DNA of 6,123 nt from Streptomyces rubellomurinus (GTDB lineage: Bacteria; Actinomycetota; Actinomycetes; Streptomycetales; Streptomycetaceae), in NCBI RefSeq assembly GCF_000961885.1, contig NZ_JZKH01000172.1, positions 1 through 6,123 on the forward strand. Direction: 5' to 3'. A program made the position numbers and the translations under genes. Shown here piece by piece: positions 1 through 6,054 of this stretch; position 1 is the first letter of the stretch, and the number at the start of each line of letters is the position of its first letter. Below the pieces are notes generated by a model. It did not search any database and was not told the origin of the DNA. It saw only the letters and a program-made list of their open reading frames with translations.

Positions 1-45
1 GGGCTCGACGACGGACGGGGGCGGGGCGGCGCGGGGTCGCGCGCG

Positions 46-51
46 TACGCT
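46..51 (+). promoter_or_regulatory. Candidate -10 element for a leaderless transcript
   Basis: The hexamer TACGCT fits the actinobacterial -10 consensus TANNNT. Its last T lies 6 nt before the ATG at 58, so a start 7 nt downstream would coincide with the A of the start codon. No Shine-Dalgarno-like purine run precedes this ATG (the preceding bases are TGGCCGG), which agrees with leaderless initiation, a common mode in Streptomyces. I see no convincing -35 box. The call rests on one six-base match. Confidence 0.35.
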
Positions 52-57
52 GGCCGG

Positions 58-864
58 ATGACCGACCCCGTTGCCCCGCACGACGACCTCGGCCTGCCCG
101 TTCCGCTCGGGCCGCGCCCGCCGCGCCGGGTGGTGTCGCTGGTGCCGTCGCTGACCGAGGCGGTGGCCGTCACGGCGCCCGGCCTGCTGGTCGGCGCGAC
201 GGACTGGTGCAGTCACCCGGCCGACCTGGCCGTGGCCCGGATCGGCGGCACGAAGAACCCGGACGTGCCGGGAGTCCTGGCGCTGGAGCCGGACCTGGTG
301 ATCGCCAACGACGAGGAGAACCGCCGCCCGGACCTGGACGCGCTGCGGGCGGCCGGGGTGCCGGTCTGGGTCACCGACGTCCGGGACCTGGACGGCGCGT
401 TCCGTTCGCTGGAGCGCCTGTTGACGACGGCGTGCGGGCTGGCGCGCCCGTCGTGGCTGGACGAGGCGGAGGCGGCGTGGCGGGAGGTGCGGCCGGTGGC
501 GGGCGGTCCGCGGGCGATCGTGCCGATCTGGCGCCGCCCGTGGATGGTGCTGGGCCGGGACACCTTCGCCGGCGACCTGCTGGGCCGCCTCGGCCTGCGG
601 CTGGTGCACTCCGGTCACGCCGAGCGGTACCCGGCCGTGCCGCTGCCCGAACTGCTGGCCGCCCGGCCGGACTTGGTGGTGCTGCCGGACGAGCCGTACC
701 GGTTCACGGCGCAGGACGGCCCGGAGGCGTTCCCGGGTGTGCCGGCGGCACTGGTCAGCGGTCGGCACCTGACCTGGTACGGGCCGTCGCTGGTGGGCGC
801 CGCCGCGGTGCTGGGGCGGGCGGTGGGCCACCCGTTCGTACAAGACGGGCCGGGCACATCGTAG
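58..864 (+). CDS. Helical backbone metal receptor, BtuF-like cobalamin/siderophore-binding family, no signal peptide
   Basis: This 268-residue protein has the layout of the class III periplasmic-binding fold used by BtuF (vitamin B12) and iron-siderophore receptors: two lobes joined by one long helix. Visible landmarks are the opening strand and turn SLVPSLTE (residues 27-34), DWCSHPA (49-55), GGTKNPD (63-69), EPDLVIANDEENR (77-89), the central helical stretch around 110-145, PIWRRPWM (156-163) opening the second lobe, RPDLVVLPDEPYRF (203-216) and LTWYGPSL (238-245). Family members normally deliver a corrinoid or ferric chelate to an ABC permease, but residues 1-25 are polar and Pro-rich, with no hydrophobic signal segment and no lipobox Cys. 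The product therefore appears cytoplasmic, and no permease or ATPase gene is adjacent. The DWCSHPA/GGTKNPD variant is, from memory, typical of stand-alone cytosolic family members; its ligand is not evident. The ATG at 58 gives the full fold; no better start is visible. The family assignment is firm, the ligand unknown. Confidence 0.85.
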   Translation: MTDPVAPHDDLGLPVPLGPRPPRRVVSLVPSLTEAVAVTAPGLLVGATDWCSHPADLAVARIGGTKNPDVPGVLALEPDLVIANDEENRRPDLDALRAAGVPVWVTDVRDLDGAFRSLERLLTTACGLARPSWLDEAEAAWREVRPVAGGPRAIVPIWRRPWMVLGRDTFAGDLLGRLGLRLVHSGHAERYPAVPLPELLAARPDLVVLPDEPYRFTAQDGPEAFPGVPAALVSGRHLTWYGPSLVGAAAVLGRAVGHPFVQDGPGTS

Positions 865-867
865 GAT
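862..867 (+). promoter_or_regulatory. Candidate -10 element for the transglycosylase gene
   Basis: TAGGAT matches TANNNT and overlaps the stop codon of the upstream gene (TAG at 862-864). Transcription would begin near 874, giving a 5' leader of about 41 nt before the TTG at 915. The leader contains a short hairpin (CACCGG 878-883 with CCGGTG 889-894, 5-nt loop). No clear -35 box is present at the right distance, so read-through from the upstream gene is equally possible. Confidence 0.3.
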
Positions 868-899
868 GACCGGCACTCACCGGGCCCGCCGGTGACGAG

Positions 900-907
900 T
901 GGGGGGA
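900..907 (+). promoter_or_regulatory. Ribosome binding site deciding a TTG start
   Basis: The purine run TGGGGGGA ends 7 nt before the TTG at 915, a normal Shine-Dalgarno spacing. It supports TTG over any downstream in-frame start, because the signal peptide begins directly at that TTG with MNKRPSRT. Confidence 0.55.
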
Positions 908-914
908 ACCACTG

Positions 915-1946
915 TTGAACAAGCGCCCCAGCAGAACCGTCGTCGTGCTGTCGTCGGTCGCCGCCGTGTCGACCGCCGCCCTGGCCGGTTACCTCGCCAG
1001 CGGCTCGGACGACAGCCGCACCGACGCCGCGCCGAAGACCGCCGTCGTCGCGGGGACGGCCGCCGCGAGCGACACCCCGAGCCCCGGCCCGTCGACCAGC
1101 CCGGCCGCGACCCCGACCGAGACCGCGTCGGCGAGCCCGACCGCCTCGGCCTCGCCCAGCGCCACCGCGAGCAGGTCCGCGAAGGCCTCGCCGAGCGCGC
1201 CGGGCGGCAACGCCCGTGCCGGGGGCGGCAGCCAGCCCGGCGGCGCGGCCACCCAGCCGCCGGTCGCCAAGCCCGCCATCGCGGCGCCCGTGCCGACCGC
1301 CAAGCCCGGCCCGGTCGCGCCCCCGCCGCCGCCCGCGCCGGCGACCCCGCACGTGCCGCCGCTGCAGAGCGGCTGCAAGCCCAGCAAGCCCCGCCCGGAC
1401 GAGGCCAAGGACGCCGTCGGCGCGGCCCTCGCCTCGGCCGCCGGGCAGTCCCGGACGCTCAACCTCAGCAGCGGCGGCACCGACAAGCTCCCGCCGCTAC
1501 CCGTCAACCTGGTCAAGGCGATCGCCTGGCAGGAGAGCGGCTGGCAGTCCGGCATCGTCGCCTGCGACGGCGGGATCGGCACCATGCAGGTCATGCCGAA
1601 CACGGTCAGCTGGATGAACAGCAAGTTCGGCACCACCTCGGACCCGGCCACGCTCGCCGGGAACGTCCAGCTCGGCAGCCAGCTGCTCGACTGGCTCGTC
1701 GCCTACTACGGCGACTCCTCCTTCGGCGGCAAGTACGACCTCTCCCCCGACCCGGCCACCGGCAAGACGCCGCTGCTCGACCTGGTCATCTCCGCGTACA
1801 ACGCCGGCGCGGGGAACGTGCACTACAACACCGTCACCGACCCGGCCACGGGCGAGGTCGTCGGCAGCCTGGTCATCCCGAACCCGACGTACGTCGCCAA
1901 CGTCAAGGCGCTGATGGCCAGCCAGCCGTGGAACAAGGCCGGCTGA
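915..1946 (+). CDS. Secreted lytic transglycosylase (SLT domain) with Pro/Ala/Ser/Thr-rich linker
   Basis: The 343-residue protein probably cleaves the MurNAc-GlcNAc bond of peptidoglycan outside the membrane. Residues 1-8 are basic and 9-28 form a hydrophobic segment (VVVLSSVAAVSTAALAGYLA), so it is exported; the cleavage site is unclear and the segment could stay as an anchor. Residues about 40-150 are low-complexity Ala/Pro/Ser/Thr, a likely flexible wall-spanning linker. The catalytic domain follows at about 160-343, with the SLT hallmarks: IAWQESGW with candidate catalytic Glu207, GIGTMQVMP (221-228, the GLMQ-type motif), and AYNAGAGNV (294-302). Cys154 and Cys217 are the only cysteines I see and could form a disulfide. 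Initiation is at TTG, supported by the GGGGGGA run upstream. The gene ends against a strong terminator hairpin. The lytic transglycosylase assignment is solid; whether it acts in growth, sporulation or remodelling cannot be told here. Confidence 0.92.
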   Translation: MNKRPSRTVVVLSSVAAVSTAALAGYLASGSDDSRTDAAPKTAVVAGTAAASDTPSPGPSTSPAATPTETASASPTASASPSATASRSAKASPSAPGGNARAGGGSQPGGAATQPPVAKPAIAAPVPTAKPGPVAPPPPPAPATPHVPPLQSGCKPSKPRPDEAKDAVGAALASAAGQSRTLNLSSGGTDKLPPLPVNLVKAIAWQESGWQSGIVACDGGIGTMQVMPNTVSWMNSKFGTTSDPATLAGNVQLGSQLLDWLVAYYGDSSFGGKYDLSPDPATGKTPLLDLVISAYNAGAGNVHYNTVTDPATGEVVGSLVIPNPTYVANVKALMASQPWNKAG

Positions 1947-1993
1947 CGGGACGCCCCGACGCCCTCGGCCCCGGCCTCGGCGCCGTCGTGCGG

Positions 1994-2032
1994 CAGGGCC
2001 CGGGACGCGACCTCCTCGCGTCCCGGGCCCTG
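1994..2032. terminator. Bidirectional rho-independent-type terminator hairpin
   Basis: CAGGGCCCGGGACGCG (1994-2009) pairs without mismatch with CGCGTCCCGGGCCCTG (2017-2032). A2010-T2016 adds a 17th pair, leaving the 5-nt loop CCTCC. It lies 48 nt after the transglycosylase stop and 47 nt after the stop of the opposing gene, so it can serve both converging transcripts. There is no U-tract on either side, which is usual for Streptomyces terminators. Confidence 0.85.
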
Positions 2033-2078
2033 TGCTGTGCCGCGCCGGTACGGCTCCGCCCCTCGGTGCGGCCCCGGA

Positions 2079-4229
2079 TCAGCCGCGCGCGGTGGCGACG
2101 GCGGCGCCCAGCGCCTCCTTGATGCGCGGGCCGAGACGGGCGAAGCCCAGCTCCTTCATGGCCGCGCGCAGCAGCTCGTCCTCGGTGCGCTCGACCCCGT
2201 CGCCGTCCACCCAGCGGACGACGGCGAGCAGTTCGTCGGCCGAGTAGGCGGTCACGGGGCGGCCGGGGGTGAAGTCCGGCTTCTCGGGGCGGCCGGTGGC
2301 GGCGGGCTCGGGCTCGACGGGCTCGACGGGCTCGACGGCGGCCTCCTCGGCGGGGGTCTCCACGGCCTCGACCGCCATGGCGACCTCGGCGGCCGGCTCC
2401 TCGACCTCGGCCTCGGGCGCCTCCTCGGCGGCCTCCGGCTCGGCCTCGGGCTCCACGACGGCTTCGGGGACCTCGACGGTCTCGGCGGTCTCGGCGGCCT
2501 CGGCGGTCTCGACCTCCGACTCCGGCTCCACGACCGGCTCTTCGGCCTCTTCGAGTTCTTCGACGAGGGCCGACGCCGCCGGCTCGACGGCCGTGTCCTC
2601 GGCGACGACCTCGGTCTCCGCGTGGACGACCTCGGGAACCTCAGCCGTCTCCACCTCCACGGCCTCGACCGTCTCGATCTCGGCCTCGACGTCCGCCTCG
2701 GCCAGCGGCTCCTCGACCTGCTCGGCCTGCTCCGCCGGCTCCTCGTCCGTCGCAGCGGCCTCGGCCAGGGCGGCGGTCGCGGCGGCCACCAGGTCGTCGG
2801 CGGCCGGCGAGGGCGCGGGGAGGGACACCACGGTCGGCGCGGCCTCCTCGGGGGCCGCGTCCTCCGTCACCACCTCGGCGACCGGCTCGGCGTCGACGGA
2901 GTCGGCGTCCGCCTCGGGGGCCGACTCCTCGATCGCCTCGGCCTCGACCGCCTCGGCGTCCGTGGCCTCCTCGGCCAGACCGTCCCGCTGACCGCCGGCC
3001 AGCGCCTGAAGCGCGGCGGCCTCAGCTTCGACCTCGACCTCGTCGGTCCCGGCGGTCTCCGCCGGCTCGGCGACGCCCTCGGCCTCGGCCTCTGCCTCGG
3101 CCTCTGCCTCGACCTCGGCTTCAACCTCGGCTTCAACCTCGGCCTCGACCTCGGTCGTGGTCTCGACGGCCTCCGCCGTGGTGTCCTCAGCCGTGTCCTC
3201 GACCTCGACGGCCTCCGAAGCAACGGCCTCCGAAGCAACGACGTCCGAAGCGGCGGCCTCCGAAGCGGCGGCGTCCTCCGCCAGACCGTCCCGCTGCCCG
3301 CCCGCCAACGCCTGGCGCGCGGCGTACGCGGCCTCGGCGGCGCGGCGGTCGGCGCGGACGGCGGTGAGTTCGGCGAGCAGCTCGCCGAGGCCGGCTTCCT
3401 CCAGGTCGGCGCGCAGGGCGCGGATGGTGGGCAGGCGGTAGAGGGTGCCCTCGTCGGCGGCCAGTCGTTCGACCAGCTCGACGAGTTCGGCGAAGGCGAT
3501 CCCGTCGAGGTCGTGGCCCGGGAGCAGCCGGGCGAGGTCGCGCAGGCCGGTGTTGATCGCCTCGAAGGCCTGGGCGGTGATCTCGACGCGGGCGCCGTCC
3601 GCGGGGACGGCGGGGAGGGTCCCGGCGGGGGCGAGGACGGCCCAGGCGCGGCGCTCGACGGAGGCGGAGCCGAGGGCTTCGTGCAGGTCCTCGCGGCGGA
3701 TCCGGCGGTCGTGCGCGAGGGCGGCGGCCTGCTTGCGCAGCGAGCGGGCGCGCAGCCAGGACAGCTTGACGCCGTGCTCCTTGCGCCAGGCGCTGTCGGC
3801 GGTGGCGGCGACGAGGGGGCCGAGGTCGGTGTCGTAGGCGGCGGCGGTGAGGACGGCGCCGGTGTTGCGCACCCGCTGGAGGGTCTCGACGAGCAACGCG
3901 GTCTTGGCGACGGTGTCGGGTTCGTCGAGCTGGACCTCGGCGGCCAGTTCGGTGACGGTCTCCCAGGTCTGCTGGAGGTCGCGGCCGCGCAGTTCGGCGA
4001 GGACGGTGGAGGCGGCGCGGGCGTCCTCGGGGGTGGCGACGGTGTCGACGGCCGCGTACCAGGCGTGGGTGTCGGCGCTGAGGGTGAAGGCCCCGAGGTC
4101 GGCGTAGCGGCCGAGGTCCTCGCGGAGGTCGGGCTGCGCGGCGGCGTCCTGGGGGTCCTTGACGTCTGCGGCGTCGGCGACGTCCGCCGGGTCGGCTGCG
4201 TCGGCGTTGCGCGAGTGAAGCACTGTCAT
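2079..4229 (-). CDS. Acidic repeat protein with helicase-like N- and C-terminal accessory domains; function unknown
   Basis: The product has 716 residues in four parts. Residues 8-33 are Ala/Asp-rich. Residues about 35-305 are a mainly helical region with conspicuous blocks such as DSAWRKEHGVKLSW (145-158), RRIRREDLHEAL (175-186) and YRLPTIRALRADLEEAGLGELLAEL (264-288, abbreviated: key residues LPTIR and EAGL). Residues about 318-645 are Glu/Ala/Val/Pro-rich, with one Arg (415), no Lys and no aromatic residue, hence strongly acidic and probably disordered. Residues about 660-712 form a compact domain, YSADELLAVVRW to ELGFARLGPRI. From memory, the N-terminal blocks and the C-terminal RTEDELL...ELGF..LGPRI pattern resemble parts flanking the motor in large actinobacterial AAA/UPF1-like helicases, but no Walker A or B motif is present. 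No signal peptide or membrane segment is seen, so it is likely cytoplasmic. An in-frame ATG at 4382 would add 51 Pro/Arg-rich residues; I chose 4229 because that extension looks non-coding and a candidate promoter lies inside it. The chosen ATG has only a weak ribosome site. The gene is clearly real; its role is unknown. Confidence 0.8.
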   Translation of the reverse strand: MTVLHSRNADAADPADVADAADVKDPQDAAAQPDLREDLGRYADLGAFTLSADTHAWYAAVDTVATPEDARAASTVLAELRGRDLQQTWETVTELAAEVQLDEPDTVAKTALLVETLQRVRNTGAVLTAAAYDTDLGPLVAATADSAWRKEHGVKLSWLRARSLRKQAAALAHDRRIRREDLHEALGSASVERRAWAVLAPAGTLPAVPADGARVEITAQAFEAINTGLRDLARLLPGHDLDGIAFAELVELVERLAADEGTLYRLPTIRALRADLEEAGLGELLAELTAVRADRRAAEAAYAARQALAGGQRDGLAEDAAASEAAASDVVASEAVASEAVEVEDTAEDTTAEAVETTTEVEAEVEAEVEAEVEAEAEAEAEAEGVAEPAETAGTDEVEVEAEAAALQALAGGQRDGLAEEATDAEAVEAEAIEESAPEADADSVDAEPVAEVVTEDAAPEEAAPTVVSLPAPSPAADDLVAAATAALAEAAATDEEPAEQAEQVEEPLAEADVEAEIETVEAVEVETAEVPEVVHAETEVVAEDTAVEPAASALVEELEEAEEPVVEPESEVETAEAAETAETVEVPEAVVEPEAEPEAAEEAPEAEVEEPAAEVAMAVEAVETPAEEAAVEPVEPVEPEPAATGRPEKPDFTPGRPVTAYSADELLAVVRWVDGDGVERTEDELLRAAMKELGFARLGPRIKEALGAAVATARG
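2311..2337. repeat. 9-bp tandem repeat, three copies
   Basis: GGCTCGACG is repeated exactly three times inside the acidic protein gene. On the minus strand it encodes the run VEPVEPVEP near residues 632-640, just before the C-terminal domain. Confidence 0.75.
2968..3008. repeat. 41-bp direct repeat, distal copy
   Basis: This copy matches the segment at 3274-3314 at about 37 of 41 positions, including the run AGACCGTCCCGCTG. On the minus strand it encodes QALAGGQRDGLAEE (residues 408-421). The two copies are exactly 306 bp apart. Confidence 0.85.
3082..3153. repeat. 12-bp tandem repeat array, six copies
   Basis: Six consecutive 12-bp units: GCCTCGGCCTCT twice, GCCTCGACCTCG, GCTTCAACCTCG twice, then GCCTCGACCTCG. 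On the minus strand they encode EVEA and EAEA tetrapeptides (about residues 360-383). Neighbouring units are exact copies in pairs, including unusual codons GTT, GAA and GCA, which indicates DNA-level duplication. Confidence 0.85.
3211..3270. repeat. 15-bp tandem repeat array, four copies
   Basis: Units are GCCTCCGAAGCAACG (3211-3225), an exact second copy (3226-3240), ACGTCCGAAGCGGCG (3241-3255) and GCCTCCGAAGCGGCG (3256-3270). On the minus strand each encodes a version of VASEA/AASEA (about residues 321-341). The repeated GTT and GCT codons are uncommon in this GC-rich context. Confidence 0.85.
3274..3314. repeat. 41-bp direct repeat, proximal copy
   Basis: Partner of the copy at 2968-3008. 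On the minus strand it encodes QALAGGQRDGLAED (residues 306-319), exactly at the junction between the helical N-terminal region and the acidic tract, so it looks like the ancestral copy. Confidence 0.85.
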
Positions 4230-4416
4230 GTGAGGTCCGGTTCTGGGCGACGGCGGCGGGGCTGGCGGCGAGGGGGCGGCGGACCGGGGTGCGCGGGGTT
4301 GCCCCTGGGCGGGGCGGGGGGCGCGCGGTCGGGCCGCCGGGTGTGGACGCCCAGAATACGGGTGCCCGTTCGAGCCTTGCACGCACCCACCGCCCGACTG
4401 GCCGGTGTCGCGTGCC
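4230..4416 (-). promoter_or_regulatory. Intergenic region with candidate promoter for the acidic protein gene
   Basis: This 187-nt gap lies between the LMF-family gene and the acidic protein gene, both on the minus strand. Reading the minus strand, TATTCT (4353-4358 on the plus strand as AGAATA) is a good -10 match and a rare AT-rich spot here. A weak -35 candidate TGCAAG lies 17 bp upstream (4376-4381). A start near 4346 would leave a leader of about 117 nt. I see no riboswitch-like structure, and no clear terminator after the LMF gene. Confidence 0.35.
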
Positions 4417-6054
4417 CTACCGCTCGCGTGGCCGCCACCCGGGAGGTCCGTCCGGGGGCGTGTCCGGAGGTCCGGACGGGTGACCGTGCCGGTCCGGGCG
4501 GTCGGCGCGGTCGGCGCGGTGGTCGCGGCCGGGGAGGGGGCGGCCGGGCCGCCGGGGCCGGTCGAGCGGGACCTGGCGGACGGGCCGGGCGGGCCGGCCG
4601 AGCGGTGGCCGGTACCCGGCGCGGCCCAGGGTGGGCAGGTCGACGGGCGCGAGGTACTCGTGCAGCGCGGTGCGGTGCCACCACGCGCCGGTTTCGCGCA
4701 GTTCGCGCCATCCGGTGAACCGGTACAGGTGGAGGGTCGCCCGGACGTGGGTCGGTGGGGCGTCGGGGAAGGGGTTGTGGTGGAGCAGCCGGAGGGTGGC
4801 GCGGTCGCCGGAGAGCAGGCGGGCGACGAACGGCAGGAACCAGGGGCGGGCGTAGGCGGGCGAGATGCCGGCGAACCACATCAGCCAGTCCAGCCGCAGG
4901 TGGTAGGGGGCGTACTGGCGGGGCAGGCGGCGCATGTCGCCGGGTTTGCCCTTGAATCCGTACTCGCGCCAGACGGTGTGCGGGGTGACGGTGGCCTCGT
5001 CGGTGCCCTCGACGACGATCTCCTGGCGGATCCGGTTGATGCTGCCGAAGGCGCCGTAGGTGTTGACGAGGTGGAGCCGGTTGAAGGAGCGGTTCATGAC
5101 CTGGCGGCGGGAGAGCAGGTTCCGTACCGGCCAGTAGCTGAGGACTGCGACGGCGGCGGTGACGGCGACGACCAGCACCTCGTACCAGGCGGGGGCGGCG
5201 GGGTAGCCGCGGGGGCGGAGGGTGAGGCCGAGGCGGGCCGGTTCGACGGCGGCGAGGGCGAGGACGACGGTCAGCCAGTTGAGCCAGGCGAAGTTGCCGG
5301 AGGCGATCAGCCACAGCTGGGTGGCGACGACGGCGCAGGCGGCCCAGGTCGCGACCGGTTGGGGGAGGAACAGGCCGATCGGGACGAGGAGTTGGACGAC
5401 GTGGTTGGCGGCGGCCTCGACCCGGTGCAGTGGGGCGGGCAGGTGGTGGAAGAACCAGCTGAGCGGCCCGGGCATCGGCTGGGTCTCGTGGTGGAAGCGC
5501 AGGCAGGTCAGGTCGCGCCAGCAGCTGTCGCCGCGCAGCTTGATCAGCCCGGCGCCGAACTCGACGCGGAAGACGAGCCAGCGCATCAGCCACAGGACGA
5601 GGGCGGGCGGGGCGGTGTCGGCGTTGCCGAGGAAGGCGGCGAGGGAGCCGGCCTCCAGGAGCAGCGACTCCCAGCCGAAGGAGTACCAGGTCTGGCCGAC
5701 GTTGACGATGGAGAGGTAGAGCGCCCACAGGACGGCCCACAGTGCGATGGACGCCGCCAGCGGGACGGCGTCGCCGAGCCCGGCGGCCACGGCGGCGGCG
5801 AGGGCGGCGCCGGTCCACGCGACGGCGGCGAAGAAGCGGTCGCTGTAGTGGAGGTGGAAGAGGCTCGGTGACTGCCGGAACGGGACGCGGGCCGTGAAGC
5901 GGGGCACCGGGAGCATGCCGTCCGCGCCGAGGAGGGCGCGGAACTGGGCGGCGGCGGCGAGGAATCCGATCAGGTAGAGGCCGGCGAGCAGGCGTTGGAC
6001 GAGCAGCCGGCTCGGCCAGTAGTCGGGGGCGGCGAACCAGGCGGACCAGTCCAT
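4417..6054 (-). CDS. Lipase maturation factor family membrane protein (LMF1-like)
   Basis: The 545-residue protein belongs to the family of vertebrate LMF1, an ER membrane protein required for folding of dimeric lipases; the bacterial role is not established. Family landmarks are WFAAPDYWPSRLL (6-18), GQTWYSFGWESLLLEAG (120-136), RVEFGAGLIKLRGD followed by CWRDLTCL and FHHETQPMPGPLSW (163-200), NTYGAFGSIN (331-340), EYGFKGKPGD (364-373) and PYHLRLDWLMWFA (383-395). About eight hydrophobic segments lie between 20 and 308 (near 20-38, 75-93, 97-118, 148-163, 216-232, 235-252, 255-272, 288-308), so the first half is a multi-pass membrane region and the second probably a soluble domain. Residues 480-545 are an added Pro/Arg/Asp-rich tail. 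Three in-frame ATGs exist (6072, 6063, 6054). I prefer 6054 because the protein then begins MDWSAWFAAPDYW as relatives do, and GGTAGG lies 10 nt before it; the others lack usable spacing. No lipase gene is adjacent. Confidence 0.9.
   Translation of the reverse strand: MDWSAWFAAPDYWPSRLLVQRLLAGLYLIGFLAAAAQFRALLGADGMLPVPRFTARVPFRQSPSLFHLHYSDRFFAAVAWTGAALAAAVAAGLGDAVPLAASIALWAVLWALYLSIVNVGQTWYSFGWESLLLEAGSLAAFLGNADTAPPALVLWLMRWLVFRVEFGAGLIKLRGDSCWRDLTCLRFHHETQPMPGPLSWFFHHLPAPLHRVEAAANHVVQLLVPIGLFLPQPVATWAACAVVATQLWLIASGNFAWLNWLTVVLALAAVEPARLGLTLRPRGYPAAPAWYEVLVVAVTAAVAVLSYWPVRNLLSRRQVMNRSFNRLHLVNTYGAFGSINRIRQEIVVEGTDEATVTPHTVWREYGFKGKPGDMRRLPRQYAPYHLRLDWLMWFAGISPAYARPWFLPFVARLLSGDRATLRLLHHNPFPDAPPTHVRATLHLYRFTGWRELRETGAWWHRTALHEYLAPVDLPTLGRAGYRPPLGRPARPVRQVPLDRPRRPGRPLPGRDHRADRADRPDRHGHPSGPPDTPPDGPPGWRPRER

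Noticed and set aside
868..914. Cyclic-di-AMP (ydaO-type) riboswitch before a cell-wall hydrolase gene
   Set aside because: Such elements occur before some actinobacterial wall hydrolases, but the gap is only 50 nt and holds just one small hairpin, too short for that aptamer.
899..2122. A 407-codon frame overlapping the transglycosylase gene
   Set aside because: Its translation is Arg/Gly/Gln-rich without motifs, and it runs through the terminator hairpin; the frame starting at 915 holds the SLT motifs.
3082..3270. CRISPR array
   Set aside because: The units are contiguous 12- and 15-bp coding repeats with no spacers and stay in frame with the acidic protein.
4230..4382. N-terminal extension of the acidic protein to the ATG at 4382
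   Set aside because: The added 51 residues are Pro/Arg-rich non-coding-like sequence and contain the best -10 candidate of the region.
2037..4718. A long plus-strand open frame (893 codons) antisense to the acidic protein gene
   Set aside because: It is a Gly/Leu/Arg-rich mirror of the Glu/Ala/Val repeats, crosses the terminator-side gap and the promoter region, and shows no domain. GC-rich codon bias on the minus strand suppresses stops in this frame.
4226..5818. A second minus-strand frame of 530 codons over the LMF-family gene
   Set aside because: Almost entirely Arg/Pro/Ala, the usual off-frame reading of GC-rich coding DNA.
4405..5871. A 488-codon plus-strand frame over the LMF-family gene
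   Set aside because: Gly/Glu/Val-rich shadow with no recognisable domain, opposite well-conserved LMF motifs.
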